The notes under the pieces were generated by a model that saw nothing but the letters and a program-made list of their open reading frames with translations, was not told where the DNA came from and did no database searches. The position numbers were made by a program, and so were the translations under genes. From Chloroflexota bacterium (GTDB taxonomy: Bacteria > Chloroflexota > Anaerolineae > Promineifilales > Promineifilaceae): a stretch of 23,413 nt of DNA. Below are positions 7,142 through 14,968 of the stretch, one piece after another. Position 1 is the stretch's first letter; every line of letters begins with the position of its first letter. The stretch spans positions 1 to 23,413 of the forward strand of contig JAAEOP010000686.1 of assembly GCA_024223125.1 (NCBI GenBank), given 5' to 3'.

Positions 7142-7612
7142 ATGATAGACGATACAGACCGCCAAATCCTCATGTTATTGCAAGACAATGCCCGGCTTTC
7201 CAACGCGGCCGTAGCCGAACAGGTAGGGCTAACCGCCTCCACCGTTTTTGAACGCATCAAAAAATTGGAAAAGCGCGGCATCATCAAAAAGTACGTAGCC
7301 CTGGTAGACCCGGAAGCATTAGGGAAACCCATCACCGCCTTCATCCGTCTGACGGTAGGAACAACTCCGGATGAAGATTATGAAACCGTAAAAAAACAGT
7401 TGATCCAGATTTGCCGCACGGACCCAGATATTCAAGAGTGCCATACGGTGGCCGGGGAAGATTGCTATATTTTGAAGGTACGGATAGCCAATACGCAGCA
7501 ATTAGAAAAACTGCTAGAGCGGATGCGTACTCAGGCAATGGTGATTCGTTCTACCAGCAATATCGTGCTTTCCACATTCAAGGAAGAAACGAAAATAAGT
7601 TCGGTAAGGTGA
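7142..7612 (+). CDS. Lrp/AsnC family transcriptional regulator
   Basis: This 156-residue protein has the usual length. An N-terminal winged HTH covers residues 1-55, with IDDTDRQILMLLQDNARLSN then VAEQVGLTASTVFERIKKLEKRGII. A RAM ligand-binding domain follows at about 65-140, with DIQECHTVAGEDCYILKV. Family members are feast-famine regulators that sense amino acids as octamers. No Shine-Dalgarno is visible before ATG 7142. The stop at 7610-7612 lies one base before the start of a DMT-family exporter gene, so the two are co-transcribed. An AsnC-type regulator next to an EamA exporter suggests control of amino-acid or metabolite efflux; the ligand is unknown. Confidence 0.95.
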   Translation: MIDDTDRQILMLLQDNARLSNAAVAEQVGLTASTVFERIKKLEKRGIIKKYVALVDPEALGKPITAFIRLTVGTTPDEDYETVKKQLIQICRTDPDIQECHTVAGEDCYILKVRIANTQQLEKLLERMRTQAMVIRSTSNIVLSTFKEETKISSVR

Positions 7613-7613
7613 C

Positions 7614-8537
7614 ATGATGAATACGAGAAATTTTGTATTGCTAATTCTTTTGGCTGCCATGTGGGGGCCGTCGTTTTTGTTCATTAAGGTGGCGGTGGAG
7701 ACAATTCCCCCGGTTACGTTGGTGTTTTTTCGGGTGTTACTAGCGGCCGTTTTGCTCTATTTATTTTTGAGATGGCAGCACGGCCGTCTTCCCCGCAGCC
7801 TAAATACCTGGAAACATCTGAGCATTGTGGCCCTAGTTCACAACGCCATCCCCTTTGTCTTGTTTGCCTGGGGAGAGCAGTATGTAGACAGCGCATTGGC
7901 TTCCATTTTGAACGGCTCCATTCCCCTGTTCACCATCTTGCTGGCTCATGTCTTTACCCAAGACGATCATTTAACCCCGGCCAAAATTGGGGGTGTATTG
8001 ATTGGTTTTGCCGGGATGGTGGCCCTGGTTTTGCCCACGCTGCAAGATGGTGTTGAAGCGACAACATGGGGTGTATTGGCGCTGACGTTGGCGGCGTTTT
8101 TGTACGGGATAGCCATTGTCTACACGCGCCTGCATCTACGCGGTCTGCCGCCGTTGGTAGCCCCCACCGGCCAATTGATAATGGCTACTGTTTTTCTTTT
8201 TCCGGTGATGATGTTATTGGAGAAACCATATTTAGGGCTGGCGCCTTCGGTGCAATCGGTAGCGTCTTTAGTAGCCTTGTCGGTGTTGGGTACGGCCGTC
8301 GCCTTCATCCTCTATTATCGGCTCATTGAGCAGGCCGGGGCCAGCATGGTAAGCATGGTCGCGTATGTTATTCCTGTTTTTGGCATTATTCTAGGGGTTG
8401 TCATCCTAAATGAATCTTTGACCGTTAATATGGTCATTGGCGGCGGCTTAATCTTGGTTGGGGTGATGGTGGTGAATGGATTGTTTAACAGTTTACGTTT
8501 ACCCAAATCTCTCCATAGCAAACGCAGCCATATTTAG
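7614..8537 (+). CDS. EamA family (DMT superfamily) transporter
   Basis: This 307-residue inner-membrane protein has about ten hydrophobic helices in two EamA repeats (about 6-138 and 148-288). Family blocks include AAMWGPSFLFIKVAVETIPP in the first repeat and LIEQAGASMVSMVAYVIPVF in the second. DMT exporters move amino acids, nucleobases or other small metabolites; specificity is not readable. ATG 7614 is followed at once by a second ATG at 7617. AAGGTGA at 7606-7612, inside the end of the lrp-like gene, could serve either, with better spacing for 7617. The last 39 bases overlap the end of the convergent FAD-oxidoreductase gene, leaving no room for a terminator between them. Confidence 0.93.
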   Translation: MMNTRNFVLLILLAAMWGPSFLFIKVAVETIPPVTLVFFRVLLAAVLLYLFLRWQHGRLPRSLNTWKHLSIVALVHNAIPFVLFAWGEQYVDSALASILNGSIPLFTILLAHVFTQDDHLTPAKIGGVLIGFAGMVALVLPTLQDGVEATTWGVLALTLAAFLYGIAIVYTRLHLRGLPPLVAPTGQLIMATVFLFPVMMLLEKPYLGLAPSVQSVASLVALSVLGTAVAFILYYRLIEQAGASMVSMVAYVIPVFGIILGVVILNESLTVNMVIGGGLILVGVMVVNGLFNSLRLPKSLHSKRSHI

Positions 8538-9740
8538 CGACGACCGTTCCCCCAACGCCAGTTCAGCAATTAATTGACCGGTAATCGGCCCCATAGAAAG
8601 ACCCAGCGTTCCATGACCAGCCGCAACAAGCAGATTATTGAAAGCGGCTGAACGGCCGATATAAGGCAAACCATCAGGAGAACACGGCCGCAAACCGCGC
8701 CAAATTTCCACAATTTCTTTCTCCTCAAGTCCGATCACATAATCATCCACAGCCCGCAGAAGGGCATTGACTCGGCGCTGGTTAATGGAAAGATCATATC
8801 CCGCCAATTCCAGCGTCCCGGCAAAGCGCAGGTGTGGCCCCATAGGGGTAACGACCACTTTAGATTCACCCAGGTACAGGTAGGTTTGTGGAGATGGCGA
8901 CGGCCGTTTTATAGTCACACTGTACCCTTTGGCTGGCTGCATAGGCAGCTTTAGCCCCAGTTGGCGAACCAGCAAAGATGACCACACACCGGCTGTCAAC
9001 ACAACTTGCTTTGGCTGAAATGTGCCTCGTGTACTGTTCACGACCGTAATCCGATTCCCATCCGTTTCAAAACCTAACAGTTCCGTTTGTGTCAGCAGAT
9101 TAACCCCCTCCGTTTGGGCCGCTTTTGCCAATCCCTTTACAAACAAATCCGGCGTCAGGTGAGCATCTTCTTTATAATAAATACCACCAACAACAGCCTG
9201 ATGGGTCAATGGTTCCCGCTGCCGTACCTCATCCCCGGTTAAAAGTTTCATCTGCAAACCGTGCGTCTGCAAAGCGGCCGTTTCCTTTTGTCCGTGTTCA
9301 AAACCGGTAGACGTGCGATACAACATGAAACCGCCCGATTTTTCAAAATGGCAGGTCAGGTTTTCCTGCTCGATTATCGTCTGGTACAGGTCAAGGCTGG
9401 CACGTTGCAAATCCCGCAGCAAGGGAACAGCCCGGTCAAACGCCTTCCGGTTACTAAACGATTGGAAATGGCGCAGCCAGACCAATAAATCCATATCCAG
9501 GCGCGGCTTGATGTAAAAAGGACTTTCTGGGTCAAACAACCATTTGATACCCTGGGTCAGTACGCCAGGGGCCGGCAAAGGAACAGAATGGCAAGGACAA
9601 ACCAGTCCGGCATTACCATAAGAGCTGCCAGCCGCTATCTCTGCCTTTTCAATAAGGGTGACAGAAACGCCTTTTCGCGCCAAAAAGTAGGCCGCAGTAA
9701 CGCCAATGACGCCGCCGCCAATAATCAAGATGTCGCTCAC
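8499..9740 (-). CDS. FAD-dependent oxidoreductase, D-amino-acid dehydrogenase (DadA) like
   Basis: This 413-residue DAO-superfamily flavoprotein has the dinucleotide-binding motif GGGVIGVTAAYFLA (8-21) and the DadA-type GSSYGNAG block (38-45). Its C-terminal FAD block runs from WRGLRPCSPDGLPYIG to AAGHGTLGLSMGPITG. DadA-type enzymes oxidise D-amino acids to keto acids and pass electrons to the quinone pool at the membrane; other DAO enzymes use sarcosine or hydroxyproline, so the exact substrate is open. Translation begins at GTG 9740, with GAGGAG 7 bases upstream. It lies 3 bases after the stop of the hydantoinase B gene and is the last of a three-gene operon. Its end overlaps the convergent exporter gene by 39 bases. 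Confidence 0.9.
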   Translation of the reverse strand: MSDILIIGGGVIGVTAAYFLARKGVSVTLIEKAEIAAGSSYGNAGLVCPCHSVPLPAPGVLTQGIKWLFDPESPFYIKPRLDMDLLVWLRHFQSFSNRKAFDRAVPLLRDLQRASLDLYQTIIEQENLTCHFEKSGGFMLYRTSTGFEHGQKETAALQTHGLQMKLLTGDEVRQREPLTHQAVVGGIYYKEDAHLTPDLFVKGLAKAAQTEGVNLLTQTELLGFETDGNRITVVNSTRGTFQPKQVVLTAGVWSSLLVRQLGLKLPMQPAKGYSVTIKRPSPSPQTYLYLGESKVVVTPMGPHLRFAGTLELAGYDLSINQRRVNALLRAVDDYVIGLEEKEIVEIWRGLRPCSPDGLPYIGRSAAFNNLLVAAGHGTLGLSMGPITGQLIAELALGERSSLNMAAFAMERFG

Positions 9741-9743
9741 GCT

Positions 9744-11438
9744 CTACTCCTCAACCACTTTCCCCCACCCGCCGCCGCCAGGGGTTTCTATGCGTAAAAT
9801 ATCGTTGGCTTGTAACGGCCGTGTAAATTTTCCCGGCAGCTTTTCTATCTCATTATTGCGGACGAGGCTGTTCTGCCCCGGCTGTCCTGGCTCGCCCCCC
9901 TGCAGCCCATAAGGCGCATGTTGGCGGCGTTCGCTGGTAACGGTGACGGTGACGGGAAGTAAAAAACGAATTGCTCGCAAAAGACCATCGCCGCCTTGAT
10001 GACGGCCGTTTCCCCCCGACTCTTCTCTTAACCCATACCCCTCTACCCGCAACGGAAATTGATATTCCAAAGCTTCAATGGGCGTGTTCAGTGTGTTGCT
10101 CATATGGACATGCAATCCGCTGCCGCCATCTGTCTGTGGGCCAGCGCCGGCGCCACCTCCAATCGTTTCATAATAAGCAAAAGGAGTTGGGGAGATTGGA
10201 GATTGGTGCAACTCCGATGAAGTTGCTTGGGAGATTGTGCCGCCGAAAGTGAGATTGTTCATCGTCCCCTGGCTAGCGGCGGGAATGACATCGGGTAATG
10301 CCTGGGCTAAAGCGCCAAATACAACATCGGTAATGCGCTGCGAAGTTTCCACATTACCGGCAGCAACGGCGTGGGGCGGATGAGGGTCTAGCAGGGAACC
10401 GGGCGGGATCGTAACTGTGACCGGCGTGAAAGCGCCCTGGTTCATGGGCAAATCTATTTGCAGCAAAGCCAAAGCTACGCAGCGCACACAGTAGGCAACG
10501 GCCGAAACAGCAATAGCCGGCACAGCGTTGAGATTACCAGACACAGCCGCGGCCGTACCCCCGAAATCTACCTCCAATTGACTATTAGAAATAGTAATTG
10601 TCACTTGAATAGGAATAGGGTGACTATGAGATTGGCCGTCATCATCCAACACATCGCGGAAGGTGTAACGGCCGTCGGGCATTTGGCTAATGGCCGCTTC
10701 CAACAACGCCTGGGCATACTCAATAAGCGCCTCCACCTGGGCCAGGGATTCTTCTAAACCGTAACGGCCGATGATTTGTTGGAGTCGTTTTTCACCGGTG
10801 GCGTGGGCGGCTAACTGGGCCGCCAAATCGCCCGCCCGTTCCGTCGGGGTGCGTACATTACGCAAGATAAGCTGCCACACGGCCGTGTTTCGTTTGCCCC
10901 CTTCCACCAACTTGATAGGTGGAATAATAATCCCCTCCTGATAAATCTCAGTAGACAAAGGCATGGAACCGGGCGACATCCCTCCCACATCAGCATGGTG
11001 AGCGCGGCTGGCGATGAAGAATGATGGCTGACAGACAACGATCGGCGGTCGTCCGTCGTCCGTCGTTTCAACAAAAACGGGAGAGACAATTGTAATATCC
11101 GGCAGATGGTTGCCACCCTGGTATGGATCATTGACGATGACGACGTCGCCGGGGATGAAGGGGGCGCATTGTTGGATGGCGGCTTGCACGGAGGCAGGCA
11201 TGGCTCCTAAATGAACAGGAATGTGGGCGGCTTGGGCCAGCATACGGCCGTCACCCAAAAATACGGCACAGCTAAAATCCAGCCGTTCTTTAATGTTGGG
11301 ACTGTAGGCGGCTCGTTCCAGGGTTACACCCATCTCCTCGGCTACTGAGGCAAAGAGATTGTTAAATATAGAAAGAGAAGCAGAAGTTGGATTGGGCATA
11401 AGAATGTTGACGGTTGACGATTGACCGTCGTCCGTCAT
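9744..11438 (-). CDS. Hydantoinase B / oxoprolinase family protein (HyuB)
   Basis: This 564-residue protein has the full length of the HyuB subunit. Diagnostic blocks are [20 protein letters not shown], then [49 protein letters not shown] and, late in the protein, [12 protein letters not shown] and GGGGWGK. HyuB is the partner of HyuA in ATP-dependent N-methylhydantoinases, 5-oxoprolinases and related acetone-carboxylase-like enzymes. No HyuA gene is adjacent here, which is unusual. ATG 11438 overlaps the stop of the upstream phosphoribosyltransferase as ATGA. Family N-termini fit better with ATG 11399 ([12 protein letters not shown]), which would leave a 35-base spacer. A GTCGTCCGTC microrepeat occurs both at this N-terminus and internally near 11047-11070. 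It lies directly upstream of the DadA-like gene, suggesting a shared role in cyclic or D-amino acid use (inference). Confidence 0.92.
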   Translation of the reverse strand: MTDDGQSSTVNILMPNPTSASLSIFNNLFASVAEEMGVTLERAAYSPNIKERLDFSCAVFLGDGRMLAQAAHIPVHLGAMPASVQAAIQQCAPFIPGDVVIVNDPYQGGNHLPDITIVSPVFVETTDDGRPPIVVCQPSFFIASRAHHADVGGMSPGSMPLSTEIYQEGIIIPPIKLVEGGKRNTAVWQLILRNVRTPTERAGDLAAQLAAHATGEKRLQQIIGRYGLEESLAQVEALIEYAQALLEAAISQMPDGRYTFRDVLDDDGQSHSHPIPIQVTITISNSQLEVDFGGTAAAVSGNLNAVPAIAVSAVAYCVRCVALALLQIDLPMNQGAFTPVTVTIPPGSLLDPHPPHAVAAGNVETSQRITDVVFGALAQALPDVIPAASQGTMNNLTFGGTISQATSSELHQSPISPTPFAYYETIGGGAGAGPQTDGGSGLHVHMSNTLNTPIEALEYQFPLRVEGYGLREESGGNGRHQGGDGLLRAIRFLLPVTVTVTSERRQHAPYGLQGGEPGQPGQNSLVRNNEIEKLPGKFTRPLQANDILRIETPGGGGWGKVVEE

Positions 11439-11989
11439 CCATCAACAAACACCGGCAAATTTCCCAAAGCAATGACATGAGACCAGTCGGCGTCTCCTTC
11501 GGTGAATACGGCGGCCGTGCGAACCACTTTTCCGCCTCCTTTTTTCACAATTGATTCCATGCCCTTCAACGTGCTGCCGGTGCTAATCACATCATCCACC
11601 AAAACCACCCGCTTTCCCTTAATAAAGGTGTGATCTTTTTCATCCAAGTAAAGGGTTTGTGGTTTACCGGTGGTAATGGAAACGGTAGAGGCGCTGATGG
11701 CGTCCCCCATGTAGCTTTTATATGTTTTACGCAGGACGATGTAAGGTAGCCCCATCAGGGCGCTCATTTCATAAATAAGGGGGATGCTTTTGGCTTCGGC
11801 CGTAACCAACACTTCGGCTTCATCATCTTTCAACTGTTCGGCCAGCGCGGCCGCGGCCGCTTTAACCACATAAGTATCGCCCAGCATATTAAAAATGGCT
11901 ATACGCACACCAGGCGCAACTTCAAATAATGGAAAATGCCGAGTTAAACCGGCTATTTCAACAGTGTGAGTTTCCCGCTTTGTCATCAT
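11435..11989 (-). CDS. Purine phosphoribosyltransferase-like protein
   Basis: This 184-residue type I phosphoribosyltransferase carries the PRPP-binding signature RVVLVDDVISTGST at 127-140. The preceding hood region and the block VLVTAEAKSIPLIYEMSALM resemble adenine or xanthine phosphoribosyltransferases and the PRT-like domain of PurR-type regulators. It would make a nucleotide from a base and PRPP; the base is uncertain, though length and layout favour adenine-type enzymes. GAGGAG lies 8 bases before ATG 11989; ATG 11986 follows directly. First gene of the minus-strand operon with hyuB-like and dadA-like genes, joined by a 4-base overlap. A run of alanines (KAAAAAL, 43-49) is encoded by two overlapping NotI-like sites around 11850. 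Divergent from the quinone oxidoreductase gene. Confidence 0.85.
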   Translation of the reverse strand: MMTKRETHTVEIAGLTRHFPLFEVAPGVRIAIFNMLGDTYVVKAAAAALAEQLKDDEAEVLVTAEAKSIPLIYEMSALMGLPYIVLRKTYKSYMGDAISASTVSITTGKPQTLYLDEKDHTFIKGKRVVLVDDVISTGSTLKGMESIVKKGGGKVVRTAAVFTEGDADWSHVIALGNLPVFVDG

Positions 11990-12088
11990 GTGATACGCTC
12001 CTCTTAGTTTGGTTTACATGGTAAAGTTTATCCGATTGATCAAATTTTGGCATTTGCTGGCAACAACGGATACAAGAGAGGTATTAAC

Positions 12089-13069
12089 ATGAAAGGTATT
12101 GTAGTGACACAAGCTCATGATCAACCGCTCCTGGTATGGGGAGATGCGCCCGACGTGACAATGGGATCAGAAGAAGTATTGGTGGCAGTGAAAGCAACGG
12201 CCGTCAACCGGGCAGATTTGTTGCAAGCTCAGGGCAATTACCCACCGCCGCCTGGAGCCAGTAAAATTTTGGGGTTGGAGATGGCGGGAGTGATTACGGC
12301 CGTCGGCGAAGAAGTAGAAACCTGGCAACCCGGTGACCGGGTATGCGCTTTACTACCTGGCGGCGGTTATGCTGAAAAAGCAGTTGTACCGGCCAATATG
12401 CTGTTGAAACTGCCGGATGAGTGGACGTTTGCCCAGGGTGCGGCCGTGCCTGAAGTCTGGTACACCGCTTACGTCAATCTTTTTTTGGAAGGCGATTTAG
12501 TGAAAGGGGAAACTGTTCTCCTACATGCCGGAGCAAGCGGTGTAGGTACGGCCGCCATCCAATTGGCTCGTTCTGTAGGGGCGACTATTTTTGTGACGGC
12601 CGGTACGCCCGAAAAACGGCAGCGCTGCCGGGAACTGGGCGCTGCATTAGCGATCAACTACAAAGAGCAAGACTTCCTGGAACAGGTCATGGCGGCCACA
12701 GATAATCAGGGGGTTGATCTGATTTTAGACCCTGTTGGTGGCGCTTACCTGGAACGAAATATCAAAGCGCTGCGCCAGTTTGGGCGGTTGGTAATTATTA
12801 GTTTGCTCAGCGGCCGCCGTGGGGAAATAGATATGGGGCCAATCCTACGCAATCGCCTAAAAATAGTGGGTTCCACTTTACGCAACCGCCCCCCTTCTCA
12901 AAAAGTTAGGATCACACGCCAGTTTAAGTCTGGTTTCTGGCACCAGTTCCACTCCGGCGAATTAGAGCCTGTCATAGATTCCATCTTTCCCATCCAACAA
13001 GCCCAAGCCGCCCACCAATATGTGGCCCAAAACAAAAACACCGGTAAAGTTGTACTTACTGTTCAGTAA
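12089..13069 (+). CDS. NAD(P)H quinone oxidoreductase, PIG3-like zinc-independent MDR
   Basis: This 326-residue medium-chain dehydrogenase/reductase contains the PIG3/TP53I3 signature NRADLLQAQGNYPPPPGASK followed by ILGLEMAGVI. Further blocks are GDRVCALLPGGGYAEKAVVP and the nucleotide-binding HAGASGVGTAAIQLA. The zinc ligands of alcohol dehydrogenases are absent, as expected for quinone reductases, which use NADPH to reduce quinones or other enone-type compounds in the cytosol. ATG 12089 was chosen because AGAGAGG lies just upstream and MKGIVV is the typical family N-terminus; the frame is open back to 12047 without support. It is monocistronic, divergent from the phosphoribosyltransferase operon, and followed by a hairpin-rich spacer against the convergent rhomboid gene. 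Confidence 0.93.
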   Translation: MKGIVVTQAHDQPLLVWGDAPDVTMGSEEVLVAVKATAVNRADLLQAQGNYPPPPGASKILGLEMAGVITAVGEEVETWQPGDRVCALLPGGGYAEKAVVPANMLLKLPDEWTFAQGAAVPEVWYTAYVNLFLEGDLVKGETVLLHAGASGVGTAAIQLARSVGATIFVTAGTPEKRQRCRELGAALAINYKEQDFLEQVMAATDNQGVDLILDPVGGAYLERNIKALRQFGRLVIISLLSGRRGEIDMGPILRNRLKIVGSTLRNRPPSQKVRITRQFKSGFWHQFHSGELEPVIDSIFPIQQAQAAHQYVAQNKNTGKVVLTVQ

Positions 13070-13112
13070 TCAGTTTTCAAATACGTATACTTGATAATCG
13101 GTCACTTCCCCA

Positions 13113-13177
13113 AGGTGCCCGGCACTTATAAACATCTCTGCTACTCCAGTAGACCTGAAATTAAGTGCCGGGCACCT
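13113..13177. repeat. Perfect 16-base inverted repeat between convergent genes
   Basis: AGGTGCCCGGCACTTA (13113-13128) pairs perfectly with TAAGTGCCGGGCACCT (13162-13177) around a 33-base loop. The outer CGGTCA (13099-13104) also matches TGACCG (13176-13181). Lying between the stops of convergent genes, it could act as a two-way terminator, but there is no T-run directly after the stem. It looks like a member of a dispersed palindromic repeat family. Confidence 0.7.
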
Positions 13178-13206
13178 GACCGCTTACTATACTTGAGTAA
13201 AACGAT

Positions 13207-13239
13207 CACTGAAAACTGTACACTGCACACTGAAAACTG
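13207..13239. repeat. Direct repeat CACTGAAAACTG, two copies
   Basis: CACTGAAAACTG occurs at 13207-13218 and 13228-13239, the second abutting the rhomboid stop codon. The inverse TCAGTTTTCA is at 13070-13079, right after the quinone reductase stop. The copies bracket the 16-base inverted repeat, giving nested symmetry across the whole 170-base spacer. Confidence 0.6.
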
Positions 13240-14022
13240 CTACAAGGGCAGTTCATTCCGGTAACGATGAAAGGCATCAGGACGCAAGAAGAAGAAAATG
13301 AAAAGGCCGCCAAAGAAGCCGCCAAGATGTGCCCAATGACCGACTGGAGATTCAATATCCAGCACTAATACTTCCAGAGCGCGAGGAACTTCCAGCAGGA
13401 CAAAGTAAAGAATAACCAGATAAGCTCGCGGGGTAGGAAAATAAGCGTACAGGATGCTCTGGAATAGTCCTTTATATGAAAACATGATGTATCCGGCTAT
13501 AAATAAAAATGAAAACAACATCCACAATCCATTCAGCCAATCCATATTAAAAATCGGCAAAAACCAATAGAGAAAAATGATACGAATACGCCCTTTGGGG
13601 AACAACATCAGATAAGCGGCCATGACGCCATATAAAGCGCCGCTGGCTCCAATGCCGGGTACATCGGAGTTTAGCCGGGTAACGGTGCTTACAATGTCGG
13701 CCGTTAAACCACAAACTAAATAAAATCCTAAAAAGCGCCAGGGGCCGCATACATCTTCCACCCGGCGGCCGAATACCCATAAAGCCAACATATTGCTCAA
13801 CAAATGAAAAATGCCGCCATGCAAAAAGATATGGGTGATGGAAGAAATGGCCCCACCCCCTTGTTGGCTGACAACAAGCGTGGGAGTCGTGCCAAATAAT
13901 TGGAAGGTCTGAAAATTATTGCCAACAGCCACCAATACCAAAATATTCACCAAAATGATGGCAATTGTCATAAACGGGAAGTTAGAATAACGGCTTTTTT
14001 CAGTGTCGTTGATTGGAAACAT
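13240..14022 (-). CDS. Rhomboid family intramembrane serine protease
   Basis: This 260-residue membrane protein has about six or seven helices. The catalytic Ser127 is in GIGASGALYG (123-132) and the catalytic His232 in HWAHLGGFFGG. The family block HGGIFHLLSNMLALWVFG is at 68-85. Rhomboids cut substrates within the membrane; the target is unknown. The segment 165-215 between the Ser and His helices is long and includes a polar stretch near YFPTPRAY, so the loop is extended relative to the compact GlpG core. No strong ribosome site is seen before ATG 14022. It starts 10 bases after the stop of the TPR-membrane gene on the same strand, so the two are probably co-transcribed. Confidence 0.94.
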   Translation of the reverse strand: MFPINDTEKSRYSNFPFMTIAIILVNILVLVAVGNNFQTFQLFGTTPTLVVSQQGGGAISSITHIFLHGGIFHLLSNMLALWVFGRRVEDVCGPWRFLGFYLVCGLTADIVSTVTRLNSDVPGIGASGALYGVMAAYLMLFPKGRIRIIFLYWFLPIFNMDWLNGLWMLFSFLFIAGYIMFSYKGLFQSILYAYFPTPRAYLVILYFVLLEVPRALEVLVLDIESPVGHWAHLGGFFGGLFIFFFLRPDAFHRYRNELPL

Positions 14023-14032
14023 GCTAATTTGC

Positions 14033-14857
14033 TCAGTTAATGGTAGCGGAAATTGCTTCTTTGTAGACGACGAGACGGTTAATTGATGAAAGAATGATGA
14101 CGGCGAAAGGGATGGTAATAAGTAGCAGCCCCAACCCAGTCATCAGTGAACGGGTAAATTTGTCGGTTAACCCATCCGAACCGAGAAGTTTTTGCCAGAA
14201 GGGATGGTGCGGTGTGCTGGCCGCGCCAACCACCAGAAAACTGCCAATGCCCACGCCAATGATGCCTGCGTAAAGAGCTAAAGGAATGTGCAATGGGTTT
14301 AAGCCACCATGGATGGTCATCATCAGGGTGTAGATAATGAGGGGGCCAACTGCCAGACGGATAAGGGTGGCTGTAGCGCCAGTGGTTTTGAGAACCCGTT
14401 CACCTTTAGCGGCCGTTTGTTGGACCTGTATTTGTTCTTTCAAGACACGAAGATATTTTTTGGCGATGTGGCGATCTGTGGAAATGGGTGCGTGCTTGGC
14501 AGCGTATTTGTAAGCAGCCATCGCTTCGGCCGGTTGGTTGTATTTTTCATACGCCTGACCCAGAACCAATTTATCTTCATGATCAATCTTAAGTTTTTGC
14601 AGCGTTTGAGCAGCTCGCTGATTTTGGGGGTTGAGGACGACGGCCGTTTCTAAGGCCACAATTTTCTCTTCCAGGCTAACAACAAGTTGGCTCAATCCCA
14701 GCCACCCTTTTTCATATTGAGGGTGTTCGCTGACGAGTTGTTGTAATAATTGACGCGCTTCGTGGCTGCGGCCGTTACGATACACCTGTACTGCTTCTTG
14801 ATACAGAATGTTCGGGGTGACAACAACCTCGTCATCAAAAGGGTCAGAAGATGGCAT
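14033..14857 (-). CDS. TPR-containing membrane protein of unknown function
   Basis: This 274-residue protein has two or three tetratricopeptide-like repeats in its N-terminal half: LYQEAVQVYRNGRSHEARQL near 18-37, GWLGLSQLVVSLEEKIVALE near 51-70, and LVLGQAYEKYNQPAEAMAAY near 97-116. Three hydrophobic helices follow at about 166-184, 190-212 and 240-262. The TPR part probably faces the cytosol and binds a partner. I do not recognise a named family. Context between an AI-2E-type transporter and a rhomboid protease suggests a membrane-related job, without proof. ATG 14857 is preceded by AAGAGAA about 9 bases upstream, a weak ribosome site. Confidence 0.75.
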   Translation of the reverse strand: MPSSDPFDDEVVVTPNILYQEAVQVYRNGRSHEARQLLQQLVSEHPQYEKGWLGLSQLVVSLEEKIVALETAVVLNPQNQRAAQTLQKLKIDHEDKLVLGQAYEKYNQPAEAMAAYKYAAKHAPISTDRHIAKKYLRVLKEQIQVQQTAAKGERVLKTTGATATLIRLAVGPLIIYTLMMTIHGGLNPLHIPLALYAGIIGVGIGSFLVVGAASTPHHPFWQKLLGSDGLTDKFTRSLMTGLGLLLITIPFAVIILSSINRLVVYKEAISATIN

Positions 14858-14968
14858 AAATCGTTTTCTCTTCGTAAATAAACAATAATCGGTGAAAAGG
14901 ATAGCACAGTTGCCCCTACATTTGAATGGGAAATTGATGGTAGGCTTGCCACTTGCAAACTTGCAACT

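Noticed and set aside
8499..8537. Frameshift or annotation error suggested by the overlap of exporter and oxidoreductase genes
   Set aside because: Both proteins have normal length and conserved ends; a 39-base tail-to-tail overlap is plausible, as is the 19-base one at 17528-17546.
11845..11862. Tandem GCGGCCGC sites in the phosphoribosyltransferase gene
   Set aside because: They encode an alanine run and fit the window-wide CGGCCG bias; no separate function is indicated.
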